A stretch of DNA of 64,000 nt from Dipteris shenzhenensis (lineage: Eukaryota; Polypodiophyta; Polypodiopsida; Gleicheniales), in the NCBI GenBank assembly GCA_047967505.1, contig CM106540.1, one strand, 5' to 3'. Shown one piece after another: positions 33,701 to 43,820 of the stretch (the first letter of the stretch is position 1; each line of letters begins with the position of its first letter). The notes under the pieces are model-generated. The model had not been told where the DNA came from, ran no database searches, and saw nothing but the letters and a program-made list of their open reading frames with translations. The position numbers and the translations under genes are program-made.

Positions 33701-35074
33701 GCACAGACATATGGAATTGACTATGAGGAAACTTTTAGCCCAGTTGCAAGGATGGCAACCGTGAGAGCAGTAATTGCTATGGCTGCTGCAAAGGGATGGT
33801 CTTTGCATCAGATGGATGTGAAAAATGCCTTCTTGCATGGTGACTTGCAGGAAGAGGTTTATATGATGCAGCCAGAAGGTTATGAGGATAATGCACACCC
33901 CGATTTTGTATGCAGGTTGCGCAAAGCCTTGTATGGCTTAAAACAGGCACCGAGGGCATGGTCAGACAAGATAGGGCAATATCTTGTCACTATTGGATTT
34001 CAGATTTCCAATTCAGATTTTTCACTTTATGTGAAAAGGACAAACAGAGGGATTGTGCTTATAGTCATCTATGTTGATGACTTGATTATTACAGGTGATA
34101 GTGATGCAGACATTAATGAAGTGAAGCTACTGTTGAAGCAGAAATTTGAGATGAAGGATTTGGGAGAGCTGCGTTACTTCTTGGGCATTGAGGTTATTAG
34201 ATCCCCGAGTGGGATATGGCTGTTGCAAAGGCAATACGGTTTGGACATGCTGTCCAAATATGGGATGACAGGCTGTAAGCCTATCTCTGTTCCATTGGAG
34301 CAGAATGTGAAGCTCAATGCAGAGTCAGGTGAGCTTCTTGAAGATATTACTATGTACAGGCGCATAGTAGGTAGCTTGATTTACATGACTATAACCAGAC
34401 CAGATTTGAGCTATGCTGTGGGGCTGGTGAGTCAGTTTATGCAGGCACCGAGGAAGCCACATTTGGATGCGGCTAGGCGCATACTGCGGTATGTGAAGTC
34501 CACATTGCATTATGGACTGTTTTATGAAGCTGGGTGTGCATTACAGGTACATGGATACACAGATGCTGACTGGGCTGGTAGTGTCTCAGACAGGAGATCT
34601 ACTAGTGGTTTTATGTTTTCCCTTGGGAGTGGTGCCATCAGTTGGAGCAGCAAGAAGCAGCCAACAGTTGCCTTGTCGAGCACAGAGGCTGAGTACAGGA
34701 GTGCAGCAATGGCTGCATGTGAGGTAGCTTGGTTACGGAAGCTACTTGGAGATATGGGACAGTCAGTTCATGCAGCAGTTGTCATTCATTGTGACAACAT
34801 TAGCAGCATCATGCTTGCTAATAACCCAGTTTATCATGCTAGAACGAAGCACATTGAAGTGCATTATCACTTTGTGAGAGAGAAGGTTCTAGCTGGTGAG
34901 ATTGATCTTGTCTATGTCAGCACTGAGGAGCAGGTGGCTGATATTTTTACGAAGGCATTGGGTACCGAGAAGCTTCGCAGATTTAGGAGCTTGCTTGGTG
35001 TACGTGAGATGGATTTGAGCTTGAGGGGGAGTGTTGAGATATCAAGCTCTACCCCCGATATATCTCCTGGATGA
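30719..35074 (+). CDS. gag-pol: Copia gag-pol polyprotein, uninterrupted, integrase D542N
   Basis: 1451 codons from ATG 30719 (MSENLSTIVSEKLDKNNFQA), the start shared with D and E1. Gag about 1-260 with an Arg/Gly-rich tail; CCHC knuckle CYYCGKPGHKENTC at 272-285; protease WYVDSGASNHM with Asp340. GAG-pre-integrase WHKRIGHVN and CEACQMGKQ around 475-525. Integrase core: residue 542 is Asn (IHSNVW; D and E1 have IHSDVW), then Asp604 (RSDGGGEY) and Glu640 (NGVAERKN), keeping the D-35-E spacing. RT YVDD at 1118-1121; RNase H Asp1282 (TDADWAGS) and ALSSTEAEYRSA. The last 14 codons lie inside the 3' LTR (35032-35074). Made as one product, normally cut by its protease; encodes everything for reverse transcription in cytoplasmic particles. 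Loss of the catalytic Asp should block strand transfer. Confidence 0.96.
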   Translation: MSENLSTIVSEKLDKNNFQAWKFRMTNFLMGKGVWDYISGETAEPVLGTAPTPAELKAFKEWHEKARKCLYWLSVSISDSMIVHIQDVETPKEAWDTLVKLYSTNTKARKMQLKQELHNVQRKNLNINEYSLKVKGLADSLASIGAPIDDEDLVSVTLNGLGKDYAQFRTSIGVRETFPDFQELIALLLSEEQRNGGSATSTSQETAFYSNTGRGRGRRRGRFGGRAGNQNQQQQQENQSYGGGRGSSRGRGSQRGRGSWQRNQQVNSSTECYYCGKPGHKENTCYKKQNDIKSGKLQQSNYASSSGHGDDRNEHLFVMQHMVNSMSGDAAACNDVWYVDSGASNHMTSHGEWFHDVRNLDKPGYVETGDDTAHPITQVGKVPLAMQDGKTKYLADVLHVPKITKNLVSVGQMVEQGLQVRFNPDGCFVEDLKNKCRLVAKGNKNGRMFTLDVDMPEVKAAMFAHGRGVIADIEIWHKRIGHVNIQRLKSMQTKNIVAGLPKFRVEGMQKVCEACQMGKQARHAFPKNAKVSRRPLEVIHSNVWTTKAASIGGCHYYVTFIDDYTRKVWIYFMKHKSEVFSHFKAFKAMVEKEKGVHIKVLRSDGGGEYFSEEFCEYLKEQGIQRKYSCRSTPQQNGVAERKNRHIAEVGRAILNEKNMPDYFWAKAVATAVYIMNRTPTAAVHGMTPEEMYTGQKPDISHLKVFSCIAYVHVPDEKRTKLDPKAEKCIFIGYAQHQKGYRCYNPSTRKMQVSRDVVFDEMSSWYAPTVMVGDADAGNGNAAINAEQQSQALSGPRESSTSGSNAWTGRLRSSESSHGSPDSVVQVSHKGKEKVDHAPVFDVSAGSSHVDGESSGSEMSLDEELGIPSVVTPGARKSRHDLKTPATDPVVRRSTRIKYPVDRLRYDGYTAHHYAYMVKVLEEPEPTCFEDAAGHKNWEAAMDEEMAALDANHTWDLMPLPHDKKAISCKWVYKVKHNADGSVSRYKARLVAKGFAQTYGIDYEETFSPVARMATVRAVIAMAAAKGWSLHQMDVKNAFLHGDLQEEVYMMQPEGYEDNAHPDFVCRLRKALYGLKQAPRAWSDKIGQYLVTIGFQISNSDFSLYVKRTNRGIVLIVIYVDDLIITGDSDADINEVKLLLKQKFEMKDLGELRYFLGIEVIRSPSGIWLLQRQYGLDMLSKYGMTGCKPISVPLEQNVKLNAESGELLEDITMYRRIVGSLIYMTITRPDLSYAVGLVSQFMQAPRKPHLDAARRILRYVKSTLHYGLFYEAGCALQVHGYTDADWAGSVSDRRSTSGFMFSLGSGAISWSSKKQPTVALSSTEAEYRSAAMAACEVAWLRKLLGDMGQSVHAAVVIHCDNISSIMLANNPVYHARTKHIEVHYHFVREKVLAGEIDLVYVSTEEQVADIFTKALGTEKLRRFRSLLGVREMDLSLRGSVEISSSTPDISPG
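35021..35031 (+). promoter_or_regulatory. Polypurine tract of element C
   Basis: ttgagggggag abuts the 3' LTR and lies inside the gag-pol reading frame. Confidence 0.85.
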
Positions 35075-35327
35075 CTATCATTTATGTCACCGCCTATGTT
35101 AGTTATACTCGTGGTGTAGTTAGACTACCACGTATGTTTTTGGTTTGGGTTCACATATGAACCACGTATTCTAGGTTTTGACATATAGGGTATTTCCCTC
35201 TTCTATTGTATGGTTGTTGTGCAAAAGTGAAGAAAGGCTTCACCCTCCAACCTTGTGTCCTCTCTCTTTTGTGTGTTGTGAAGAAAGCTGAACTTGAGTC
35301 TCCTATCTCTCTCCCTCATTCTTTACA
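35032..35327 (+). repeat. 3' LTR of copia element C (296 bp)
   Basis: TGTTGAGATATCAAGC ... TTCTTTACA, followed by CTTAG. It includes the last codons and stop of gag-pol. Confidence 0.95.
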
Positions 35328-35474
35328 CTTAGGAGATTCTGGGTGTCTACACATGGCTCACAAATGTAAGAGAGAGGGAGATGAAGGGTAGCACATCAAA
35401 AGGTAGCAAAGAATCAATTATGATGTTTTACATATGTGGTCATTTTTCAAAAAAAGTGTTGAGACACTATTCTT

Positions 35475-35970
35475 GAAAGACCTCCATACTCCGACATTGG
35501 CATTAATGTGTTTTCCTACAAGGGGAAATGCATCATCATTGACTTGATGTCTAATATGGTGCATATTTTGTACAGTTTACATTTATTTTCCTTTTTTTTT
35601 GTGAATGAAGAATCATAGTGAATGCTTCTCTTTTGTTGCCTATTCACTTGGGATGCTTAGATGTAGCCTAGGAGGAGCTTGGATAATTAGCATTGCGATA
35701 CCTCATGGTGACATCCTAGGTGTCATAGGAGACAATGGTCAAGAACAATGTTATGTTATTGGCTCCACCCATGCATGGGTCGATGTCCTACATTTTGAGG
35801 ATTCCTTTTTTGATGGAGATGTCATCCTCAAGGTAAAATTCAATATAGTTTTCTATACATGGATCTGCTTTTCTTTTCTTATTTAAAAAATTATGCTGAA
35901 TTTTTTTAAGGTTTAGATTGAGAATGAAGTCACAATAAGGAGAGCTAAGATAATCTATAGAGTGAGACTT
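35475..35970 (+). pseudogene. Unrecognised exon-like remnants
   Basis: Three adjoining pieces look coding. First, about 35475-35575 reads ERPPYSDIGINVFSYKGKCI then IIDLMSNMVHIL. Second, about 35650-35833 reads GAWIISIAIPHGDILGVIGD, QEQCYVIGSTHAWVDVLHFE and DSFFDGDVILK, ending at an AAG|GTAAAA-type donor. Third, after a T-rich tract ending in AAG, comes a short stretch IENEVTIRRAKIIYRVRLE followed by GTAACC. An in-frame TAG sits at the start of the third. No family is recognised; it could be a decayed split gene or chance. Confidence 0.3.
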
Positions 35971-36066
35971 GAGGTAACCCACCTTTCTCTATATGTGCCT
36001 GAGAGCATGTTAACATTTTGTCATAGTCTGTGTGTGTGTTGCAAGGAAGTATAGAGGCCAACTTTT

Positions 36067-36069
<3 letters not shown>

Positions 36070-36117
<48 letters not shown>

Positions 36118-36158
36118 GGGGGGCAGGGAGGGAGGGAGGGAGGGAGGGAGAGAGAGAG

Positions 36159-36227
<69 letters not shown>

Positions 36228-36345
36228 AATAAAACAAAACCCTGAAATTTGCAACGTGCCCTAAAAAGAAACTTCAATATGCAAACAACAACAAACCCTA
36301 AAATCAAATTCCTAATGTCACATACTCACACACACACACACACAC

Positions 36346-36385
<40 letters not shown>
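36070..36385. repeat. (GA)n/(GGGA)n and (CA)n(GA)n microsatellites
   Basis: Pure GA with G-rich and GGGA interruptions at 36070-36226, and (CA)n running into (GA)n at about 36329-36385. GT runs follow near 36610-36715. The Ser/Leu and Arg/Glu frames here are artefacts. Confidence 0.97.
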
Positions 36386-36388
<3 letters not shown>

Positions 36389-39300
36389 GAAGAATCAAGT
36401 ATTTGCTATTTTTGTTGAAGTTTAAGTCACAAGTGGAGTAAGGAGCGAATGAGTGCATGGGTTAAGAAGGGATTAGAGGAGGTATGGGATGATTAGTGGG
36501 CTTGGTATGTGGGGTGGTTAAAAAGAAAGTGTAAAGGGAATATTTCATAGGGGTACGAGAGGGGTACATAAAAGAATAATTCATAGTTAGGGAAGTATTC
36601 ATGTGTATCTGTGTGTGTGTGTGTATACATGTTCGTGTGTAAAGAAATAAGTATCTATGTGTGTGAGATACATTTACTAATCAAATTAATTTATTTGTGT
36701 GTGTGTGTGTGTGTGTCCTCATTATCTATGCACCATTGAAGTGAGGGCTAGGCCCTACTTCTAGTGCATGGGTGTGCACTCCCTCTCAATAATGGACTCC
36801 TGGATCATCAGGGTGGATTTGAACAACCTAGACACTCTAGAGGACTAGTAGGGGAATGGCATTTGGGGGCATTGCAGGAGGAGATGAAGAGGCTTGGGAG
36901 TCATCATTTTTTGCCATCAGAGGTAGGGATGGCTTGCATGATCCATCCTTTAGATGATGACCCGATAGCCTTGATTTCTCTTTAGGCTACCAAAAAGAGG
37001 GTGGGTAGTTATGCAAGCTTGGTGACTGGGTGTTGAAAGTGTCTTCAGATAAGTGAAAAACACAAACACATCTCCACTCCTAACAACAAGGTGCCAATAG
37101 TCGGAGTATAGTCAGAAAGTAAGAAGACTATAAAAGACTAAATACCATCGAATAGCTCATCAATAGCCTATCATTTGGAGCAATTGGATTGTGGATAGGG
37201 AGATAGCTAGTGAGCGATCCCACATTGATTGGTTAGGTTGGGAGCACAAGCGTGCATGCTCCTTATGGGTTTGGTGGGATGTCAACTATCACTCTTATCT
37301 AGTGGCTTGCAGCCACGATGGGGTTTGCTTGAGGTGTCTCCACTAGACGATGAGAGATTAAGGCACCATTCCAATAGATTGGCTTGCCTTTCCAGTGCAA
37401 AAATTTCTCAACTTGGGGGACATGTGTCGATGGGATAGTTTGGGCATCCTCCTATTGATCATGGGTAGATGGATAGATTCTTCTATTATCCTATTTGTTG
37501 TGGGAGAGGATGGCTGATTTGTGGTTGTGACACCATGACCATAGAGGTACCAGCCGTCCCTTAGCAATGTATTCATGTATTGGGATTTTGCATAGGAAGA
37601 CATGGCATGTGGATCCACTATTGGAGAGTGATCAGATGATACAAATGTGGAGATTGTGGCTGTGGGAGGATTGTGCCCTAGTTGAGCTCAACCAAAACCT
37701 AGAGGAGTGGCAGTGGCCACCACTAGAGACATCACAAGAGGCACTTCCATTGTCTCTTATAATGCTCGGATCGGATGACATGCCCTTGGTAGATTATAGG
37801 ATAGACCACACTCCCAAGCCTAGTACTAATATTCCTTTGGGATCTCTCTCATGTTCTTGTGAGACTTCTAGAAGTCCTTGTGGGACAGCTGCAAGCCTAG
37901 GTGAGTTTCCTTCTTCATATGGCTCTTGGCCCATCATGGGTTACCAGGGGGCAATTGGCTTGCACAAATGAGTCAAGATGGAGCATTTCTTGGGAGTCCA
38001 AGTCTAGAGACTTGGAAGCATTGTTTTTGGGATTGTACCTATAGGCACATGCAATTTGGTATTCACACCCTCAAAATTTTGGTCCACGTGGTGCCAGAGT
38101 TAGGCTATATCATGTGGGAAGTCTTTAGTTCCGCTCACGACATGGGCTGGGTGGAACTAGCCTACAAGGACAAGCCCCAGAATGCTATCTACTATGTTAC
38201 CCTTAGCACTTGGGCTTGCATCAAGGCTATATCGGACATAGTTGTAGTTGTGGAGGCAGACTCCTATGAACGACACGGGCTGGGTGGAACCTAGGTACAA
38301 GGAAAAGCCCCATAATGATATCTACTATGTTACCCTTGGCACTTGGGCTTGCGTCAAGGTTATATCGGACCCTGTGGTAGTTGTGGAGGTAGACTCCCAT
38401 GAGCAATAGGGGTCATGGGAGATTATTGGCAGCATTGTGGTCTGCTATATATGGAAAGCCAGATGTTTGCAAATTCTTGGTGGAGAGATATTGTTAGAGG
38501 TACAAATCTGTGCTCATATCTAATGCCTGATTGTCCATACCTTGAAGGGATAGTGGGACCAGATTCAGGATAGCAAATGAGCGAGTCACAAATAAAGAAG
38601 CAATTCTTTCATATGTGGGACCAGTAGGACCTTTCTTCCATGCGTCTACTAGCAGACCGCATTGGCAATTCATTCCCCTTGTTGAGTCACTTTTTGCCTC
38701 TACTAACCTTATTCCGCTGTGAGAGGCTTATACTTTCATGTTTTGGTTTGATGTTGGGGTGGTACCCTAACCTTTTGGCATTTGGCCCTTTCTATGAATT
38801 TCATGATTTTCATAGTAATATAGCCAAACATGCTTTAGAAAAAAACATAAAAATACAAGTATATCATTAGCTGGTTCCATGGAGTGTGCTCCTTAGTATG
38901 TAGACCTATTGGCCTAGGAGCAACAACTAGAGAAAGGGCATGTGGTATGGGATGCATGTCTTGACTTCAAGGCTACCTGGCTCTCTGTGGTGGTCTAGAT
39001 CGTAGGCTCGACAGTGGCTCAACATACTGAGCCTATGGCTAGGAGGTGAGGTGCTAGCTCCAACCCTTATGGGTTGATTATGGGTGTGTCCCATGGTTTA
39101 ATTGGACTTTGGCTTTGAGTTACCATGGCATGGGTTAACAGACCTAGTTTGGGGTTATTTCATTTGTATCAGAGGCAGGTTTGAGCTTTGTAGAGTCCAA
39201 ACATAGTGAGAGAAGCATGAATTTCTTATCCTAGTAAAGGATGCAGATGTCCCTAGCAGAGGTAGGAGAAGAGAATTCGATATGCTTGAATTTTGGGCTT

Positions 39301-39959
39301 CTAGGGAGAGGCATGCACAAGAAAGTTGTACATGAACTCGCAATTGTATATGTCATGCTGGACTACTAGTAGGAACAAATTGTAGGTAGAGACGAGAGAA
39401 AATTATAGAGAATTTCTTCTTAGAAGAAGCTCACATGCAAATAAATATGTGAACCTATCATTATCTCAGAGCCAAGACCTACATTATTTCTAGTGGTAGA
39501 AACCATGAAGACTTGGTGAAGTTAGTGGCTACTCTCTGGATGCATATTTGTTTGCAGGCTTGCATGGAATCCATGCTTGGTTGTTGAAGCAGTAGGTGCA
39601 TGTAGCAAGGCTTGGAATAGGTCATAGTTTGTTCAACTATAGGATAGTGACACACGTGGTAATTTGGCAGGGTTCTCCTATTGGATTTTGCGGAAGTGAT
39701 TGCATGTACCTTGGGGCAATTCTTCTCATTTCTCTAGTAGTGAGAATGCCATTTGAGCTGAAATGAGCTTGGATCCTATGGGATCGGGTGCATGCCATGC
39801 ATGAGGTGCTAGATTATAGAGAAATTAAGTTCTCTAACGGATCCATTTTTCTCCATTAAGTTAAGTTTGGCTTGAGTTTGTCTAAAACATGTGTGGAAGG
39901 AGCTCAAATCACTCAGATCAAGGTAATGGAGCCGAAGTTCCATTAAAACTAGATCCTCA
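36386..39959. other. No recognised gene; dispersed repeat fragments
   Basis: Frames at 36764-36985, 37229-37438, 37567-37971 and 37926-38294 have mixed composition but no motif I recognise. 37020-37140 is an inverted copy of 19094-19215. 38141-38273 and 38274-38406 form a 133-bp tandem duplication. The rest shows nothing. Confidence 0.5.
38141..38406 (+). repeat. 133-bp tandem duplication, two units
   Basis: Units start at 38141 and 38274 and share gggctgggtggaac, atctactatgttaccctt, gcacttgggcttgc and gtggaggcagactcc with scattered differences. Confidence 0.88.
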
Positions 39960-40978
39960 AGGTGGCATTTAGAAGGAGGGATTATCGAAAGGTCAAAATG
40001 AAGGTGATAAGGATGCTACAGTGGAGGAGGTGGGTGATGGTTGGAGCCACAAAGATAAATTTGAGTTGTTGCTTGGAGTCTCATTCGTTTGGTGCGATAG
40101 TGGAGGTCTTAGAATAAGATCAAGTGAAGGATGTGGTGTTGTTGGAGAATTGGCCCAAGGAGGCAAATGGCGGGATGCATGTGTGTGATTCTGCAGGCCT
40201 TGTGGGGCTGAGGAACCTATGGATGAATAGCCTACTAGATGCTAATCAATGTTGGGAGTTCATCAGGACAAACTTGTTGGGGCCTAATTGGTTGATGTCT
40301 GGGGATTGGAACATGACCTTGAGGGAGGAGGATAGATCACATAGTAAGCAATCATTTGTAGTAGCGAAAAGAGAAGCTTGGGAAGCACTCTATATGGATT
40401 GGGATTTAGTGGACTACTGTGAGATTGATGCTAAGGAACTAGGGGGCTTTATGTGGAGCAATAAGATGGTGGGAGCAAAATTTTGGGTTGGATGCATAGA
40501 TAGGTTTTATGCGTCAGGGGAGGCATGGTGGATGGGGGGGAAATGGAAGGGAGAGCAGTGTTTTCTATGGGTCTGTCAGATCATACACCTCTCTGCTGGT
40601 GGTTTACACTTTTGTGTCAAGTGTAAAGATTGCATGCCATCCCATTCAAGCTAGATCCAGTGGTGTGGAGAGTCAGCATTAGGGTTGCAAAAGTTTTGTG
40701 GAGGATTCTTGGAAGAGAGCCAATTTTGGTGTATGTGACCCATGTGCCCATTGGGATGCTGGAATTAGGAAAGTTGGAAGACGTGCTCGGGCATGGCAAA
40801 AGTTGTTCCATAGGTGGAGTAGTGAGGCACGACAATGCGTAACATATCAAGAGGTTCTTGTTGGTGCAGGGAAAGTATGTCCATCTGATCAGATGTTAAC
40901 AAGACTACTAATTGATATAGAAGATGATTTGTGAGAGTGGGAGCATTGGAGATTGGAGAGGGCAAGGTTATTGAGTAG
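39960..40978 (+). pseudogene. LINE endonuclease fragment
   Basis: 40124-40654 reads NLLGPNWLMSGDWNMTLREE, EAWEALYMDWDLVDYCEIDA, FMWSNKMVGAKFWVGCIDRF. This is the C-terminal half of an APE-type endonuclease of a plant LINE, with the GDWN and (I/L)DR motifs. After frame breaks, 40698-40978 gives the linker before RT (ARAWQKLFHRW, EWEHWRLERARLLS). It ends exactly where the gypsy 3' LTR starts (TGTGAC on plus at 40979), so the gypsy element inserted into this LINE. The N-terminal endonuclease part is not clear upstream of about 39960. Confidence 0.7.
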
Positions 40979-41797
40979 TGTGACATGAAGTTGGGGGTAA
41001 TAAACTTCACGCACCTCTTCACTTCCTACTGCTTTCAAACTGAGTGATAGAGATATTTATCACTGGGAAAGGGACATTAAAAAGAAGCTTTTATACTAGG
41101 AGACCACACCATACTTTCCTCCCTTAGATGAGAATGAAGATGGTAACATCCCAAGTGATGTTGTACTCAAGCATAGGGAGAAGCAAAGGATCAGTGGAGG
41201 CCATAATCTTAGCAAGCCAGGTCTGCACCAAAGAGAAGAGTGATATGTTGTTGAAATAAAATCTTGTGGCTCAACATGACATGAATTGATATATATCGAG
41301 GAGTTTGAAGGGGCTGATTGGGTCGGATGGGTAGGTTTCGGGGAAACATTGCACCTCCTTCATAGATACCTTTACAATTAGCTCAAAGCACTCTACAAAA
41401 TATCATCAAACACAGAGGCCCATAACTTCAAGAAGACACATGATATCAAATGTTAAAACACATAAAGAGATGTGGCTTGAAATGGGACTTCGCTCTGATG
41501 TAAGTTTCGTAAGAAAGTAGAGAAGCGATCGGAAAGATATAGGTAGTTTATTGGATGGGGGTAAAAATTGTCTAAAAAAGAAACAATCACACATAGAGAA
41601 TAATATATTTTTGGTTTGACGTATTATACAATAACTGAAAATATATGATGATTCTCTTTAAGAGAGCTTCGTGCTGATATAAGTTTCGTCTAAATCGGAC
41701 CATTGAGTGAAAAGTTATGAGCAAAATACTAACAGGAGGTCAAACTGTCATGAAAAACACCTACTCCTTCTACTAGTGTCGACTTAAGAGAATAATA
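40979..41797 (-). repeat. 3' LTR of minus-strand gypsy, distal part
   Basis: Reverse complement matches 14380-15346 of the plus-strand LTR, ending in GTCACA. It is separated from the rest of the LTR by copia B; the break lies at the TAATA target (41793-41797). Two ~178-bp tandem units lie at about 41396-41749. Bases outside are agtag (40974-40978). Confidence 0.9.
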
Positions 41798-42054
41798 TGT
41801 TGAGAGTTCACGCTCAACATCATGTGATCATGTGTGCATAACACCATCACGTGATCATATGTGCATAGCACTAACCTTATAGAGTGCTATAAAGAAAAGG
41901 GTTAGATCCCCTAACCCTAACCCTAAAAGGGTTTGTATTTATTCTATTTTTTCAACTAATTCTAATGTACAGTTAGTCATTTGTGGTGTGCTCTCTAGCT
42001 GTGCCCTCTCTCCTCATCTCCACTCTTCTCCTCTCCCCTCTTCATATTTTGTCA
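41798..42054 (+). repeat. 5' LTR of copia element B (257 bp)
   Basis: TGTTGAGAG ... TTTTGTCA. Same G-box duplication, TATA box (gctataaag) and telomere-like ccctaaccctaaccctaaa (within 41908-41931) as in the LTR of A. Confidence 0.97.
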
Positions 42055-42066
42055 TGGTATCAGAGC
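42055..42066 (+). promoter_or_regulatory. Primer binding site of element B
   Basis: tggtatcagagc directly after the LTR; initiator tRNA-Met type. Confidence 0.93.
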
Positions 42067-42360
42067 TCCCTTGCCTTCCGCTGAGGCATTGCAATTCTAG
42101 AGAGAGATCGAGAGAGATTGAGTGTTCTTTCACTTCCGTTGAGTGATAGAGAATTCCGTCCATGAGAGGTATTCTCTTTGAGTTTCTAATCCTTCTTTTG
42201 TGAGAGAGTGATCTTCTTCGAGAGACTTAGTGAGTTCTTTGAGAGATTTCATTGTGTGAGAGAGAGATTCTTTGAGAGAAAGTTCCATTGTGAGATGTTT
42301 GGTTGAGAGAGATACTCATAAGAATTCAAGTGAGAGTCTTCTGTTCCTGAGAGAACTTAG

Positions 42361-42473
42361 GGAAATAGATCTTTGTGAGAGCTCCATCATTATGAGCTCC
42401 TTCAAGTCAGCTTGCAAGCTGACTTGAAGGAAATAGATCTTTGTGAGAGCTCCATCATTACGAGCTCCTTCAA
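42361..42473 (+). repeat. Duplicated segment around a 34-bp perfect palindrome
   Basis: ggaaatagatctttgtgaga and the next 25 bases occur at 42361 and 42429 (period 68). The bases between form a palindrome at 42398-42431 with centre between 42414 and 42415 (arms agtcagcttg / caagctgact). Confidence 0.92.
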
Positions 42474-43504
42474 AGCAAGCTACTCCTACACAGTTTGGCT
42501 CTCCAACTGCTACCGCAAGCAAGGCAGCGTGCATGCTCCAACAACTTCTGTACATCTTTACGGGCTGCTTGCCATCCACGGGCCATGGCTCATCTGCAGC
42601 TCTTTGTAGCCAACCGACAGCAGCAACTACAGCATAGAGATCGTCGGGCTTTCTTGACTCCTGTGACACCTTGCTGAGCAACGGCTTCTATCTACGTTGC
42701 TGTTGCCTCAACTAGTCTTGGGTATCCTCCAGCACCGGTGGCCGACTCTCTGCCAACTGATGCGCCTCACGAGCGCACACAACCTACACGACCCAGTAGA
42801 TTCCAGCCCGCAACGGGATCCTCCATACAATAGCCGCATCAACGAGGCCCTCCAAGCCATCTGTAGCCGCGCTCCAGCGATCCACATGCTCAGCTCCTTC
42901 CAGGCTCCAACATACTGCTACGCACCAAGCTTCTCAATATCGACTCTGCAACACAGCAGATCCAAGCTTCTAAAACAGCGCTCCAGCTAGAGTTCCAGCA
43001 AGCAACGAGCGCTCCTCAATGCCACGCCTTCTACCATCGATAGCCCGCTCGCTCAAGCAACTCACAAAGGCCAGGTAGAAGCTCCTACCTACGACGACCA
43101 ACGACGGCTCTAGCTCCTGTGCCATCTCCGACGACCGGCCACCTCTCCAAGCAGCCACCGAATTCGCGACCTCCAAAGCCTTTAGGCTCTTGGCACCCGA
43201 AGTGCCCGCTTCAACGCCGATGCCAGCCAGCTCTTCATGCAAAGAGCTCCGAGGCCATCGACTCCAACAATGCCACTTGAACTACGGTCGACCTCCAAGC
43301 ATCGTCGATCGTGAACCTCCGTCAGCAGAATCATCAGAATCTTCAAAAGATTTCGACTGCCCATGAAGCAACACGTGGCAGATAGGGTTGGTTAGCAACC
43401 TAGGTTTGGTTAGCCACCAGTGGTCAGTCACTTGACACATGGCAGATAGGACCTAACCAGGGTTAGGTTCAGTCAACCCCTAGTTAGGTGGTTTGATCAC
43501 AATT

Positions 43505-43820
43505 GTGCCACATGGCAACGTCATCTTATCTGCCGCGTCAGCTGACACATCACAGACTGCCACATCATCAGCTTATCCACAATGCCACATCATCAGTGAC
43601 ACATCATCAACCACGTCACCTGCCACATCATCAGTGCCATGTCACCAGGCCATGTCACTAGGCCACGTCATCAGTGCCATGTCATCAAGCCACGTCATCA
43701 GGCCACATCACGAGGCCACATCATCAGGCCATGTCATCAACCACGTCACTTGTGCCACGTCATCAGTGTCACGTCAGCATTGCCACATCACCCTGCTGAC
43801 ATCATCTGCGCCACCTCAGC
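43505..43820 (+). repeat. Degenerate short tandem repeats with ACGTCA motifs
   Basis: Over 15 degenerate copies of gccac(a/g)tcatcag. Seven carry ACGTCA (43518, 43613, 43665, 43692, 43743, 43757, 43771), the reverse complement of TGACGT, a bZIP-type core; others carry catgtca or cacatca. Confidence 0.85.

Larger units (their letters stand above)
29844..35327 (+). mobile_element. Complete young Ty1/copia element C
   Basis: 5' LTR 29844-30141, primer site, 577-bp leader, one gag-pol frame, polypurine tract and 3' LTR 35032-35327. CTTAG flanks it on both sides (29839-29843 and 35328-35332), a perfect 5-bp target-site duplication. The LTRs differ by one substitution (TGTTGAC against TGTTGAG) and a 2-bp TG indel, so insertion is recent. 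The only obvious defect is Asn in place of the first integrase catalytic Asp. Confidence 0.97.

Noticed and set aside
36010-36307. Ser/Leu-rich and Arg/Glu-rich frames
   Set aside because: Translation of (GA)n/(CT)n microsatellite in every phase.
42316-42681. 121-codon antisense frame in the leader of B
   Set aside because: It runs through the palindrome and direct duplication, has no match in other elements seen here and no motif.
43505-43820. CRISPR-like array
   Set aside because: Repeats are short, degenerate and nearly contiguous with no unique spacers; eukaryotic retroelement leader.
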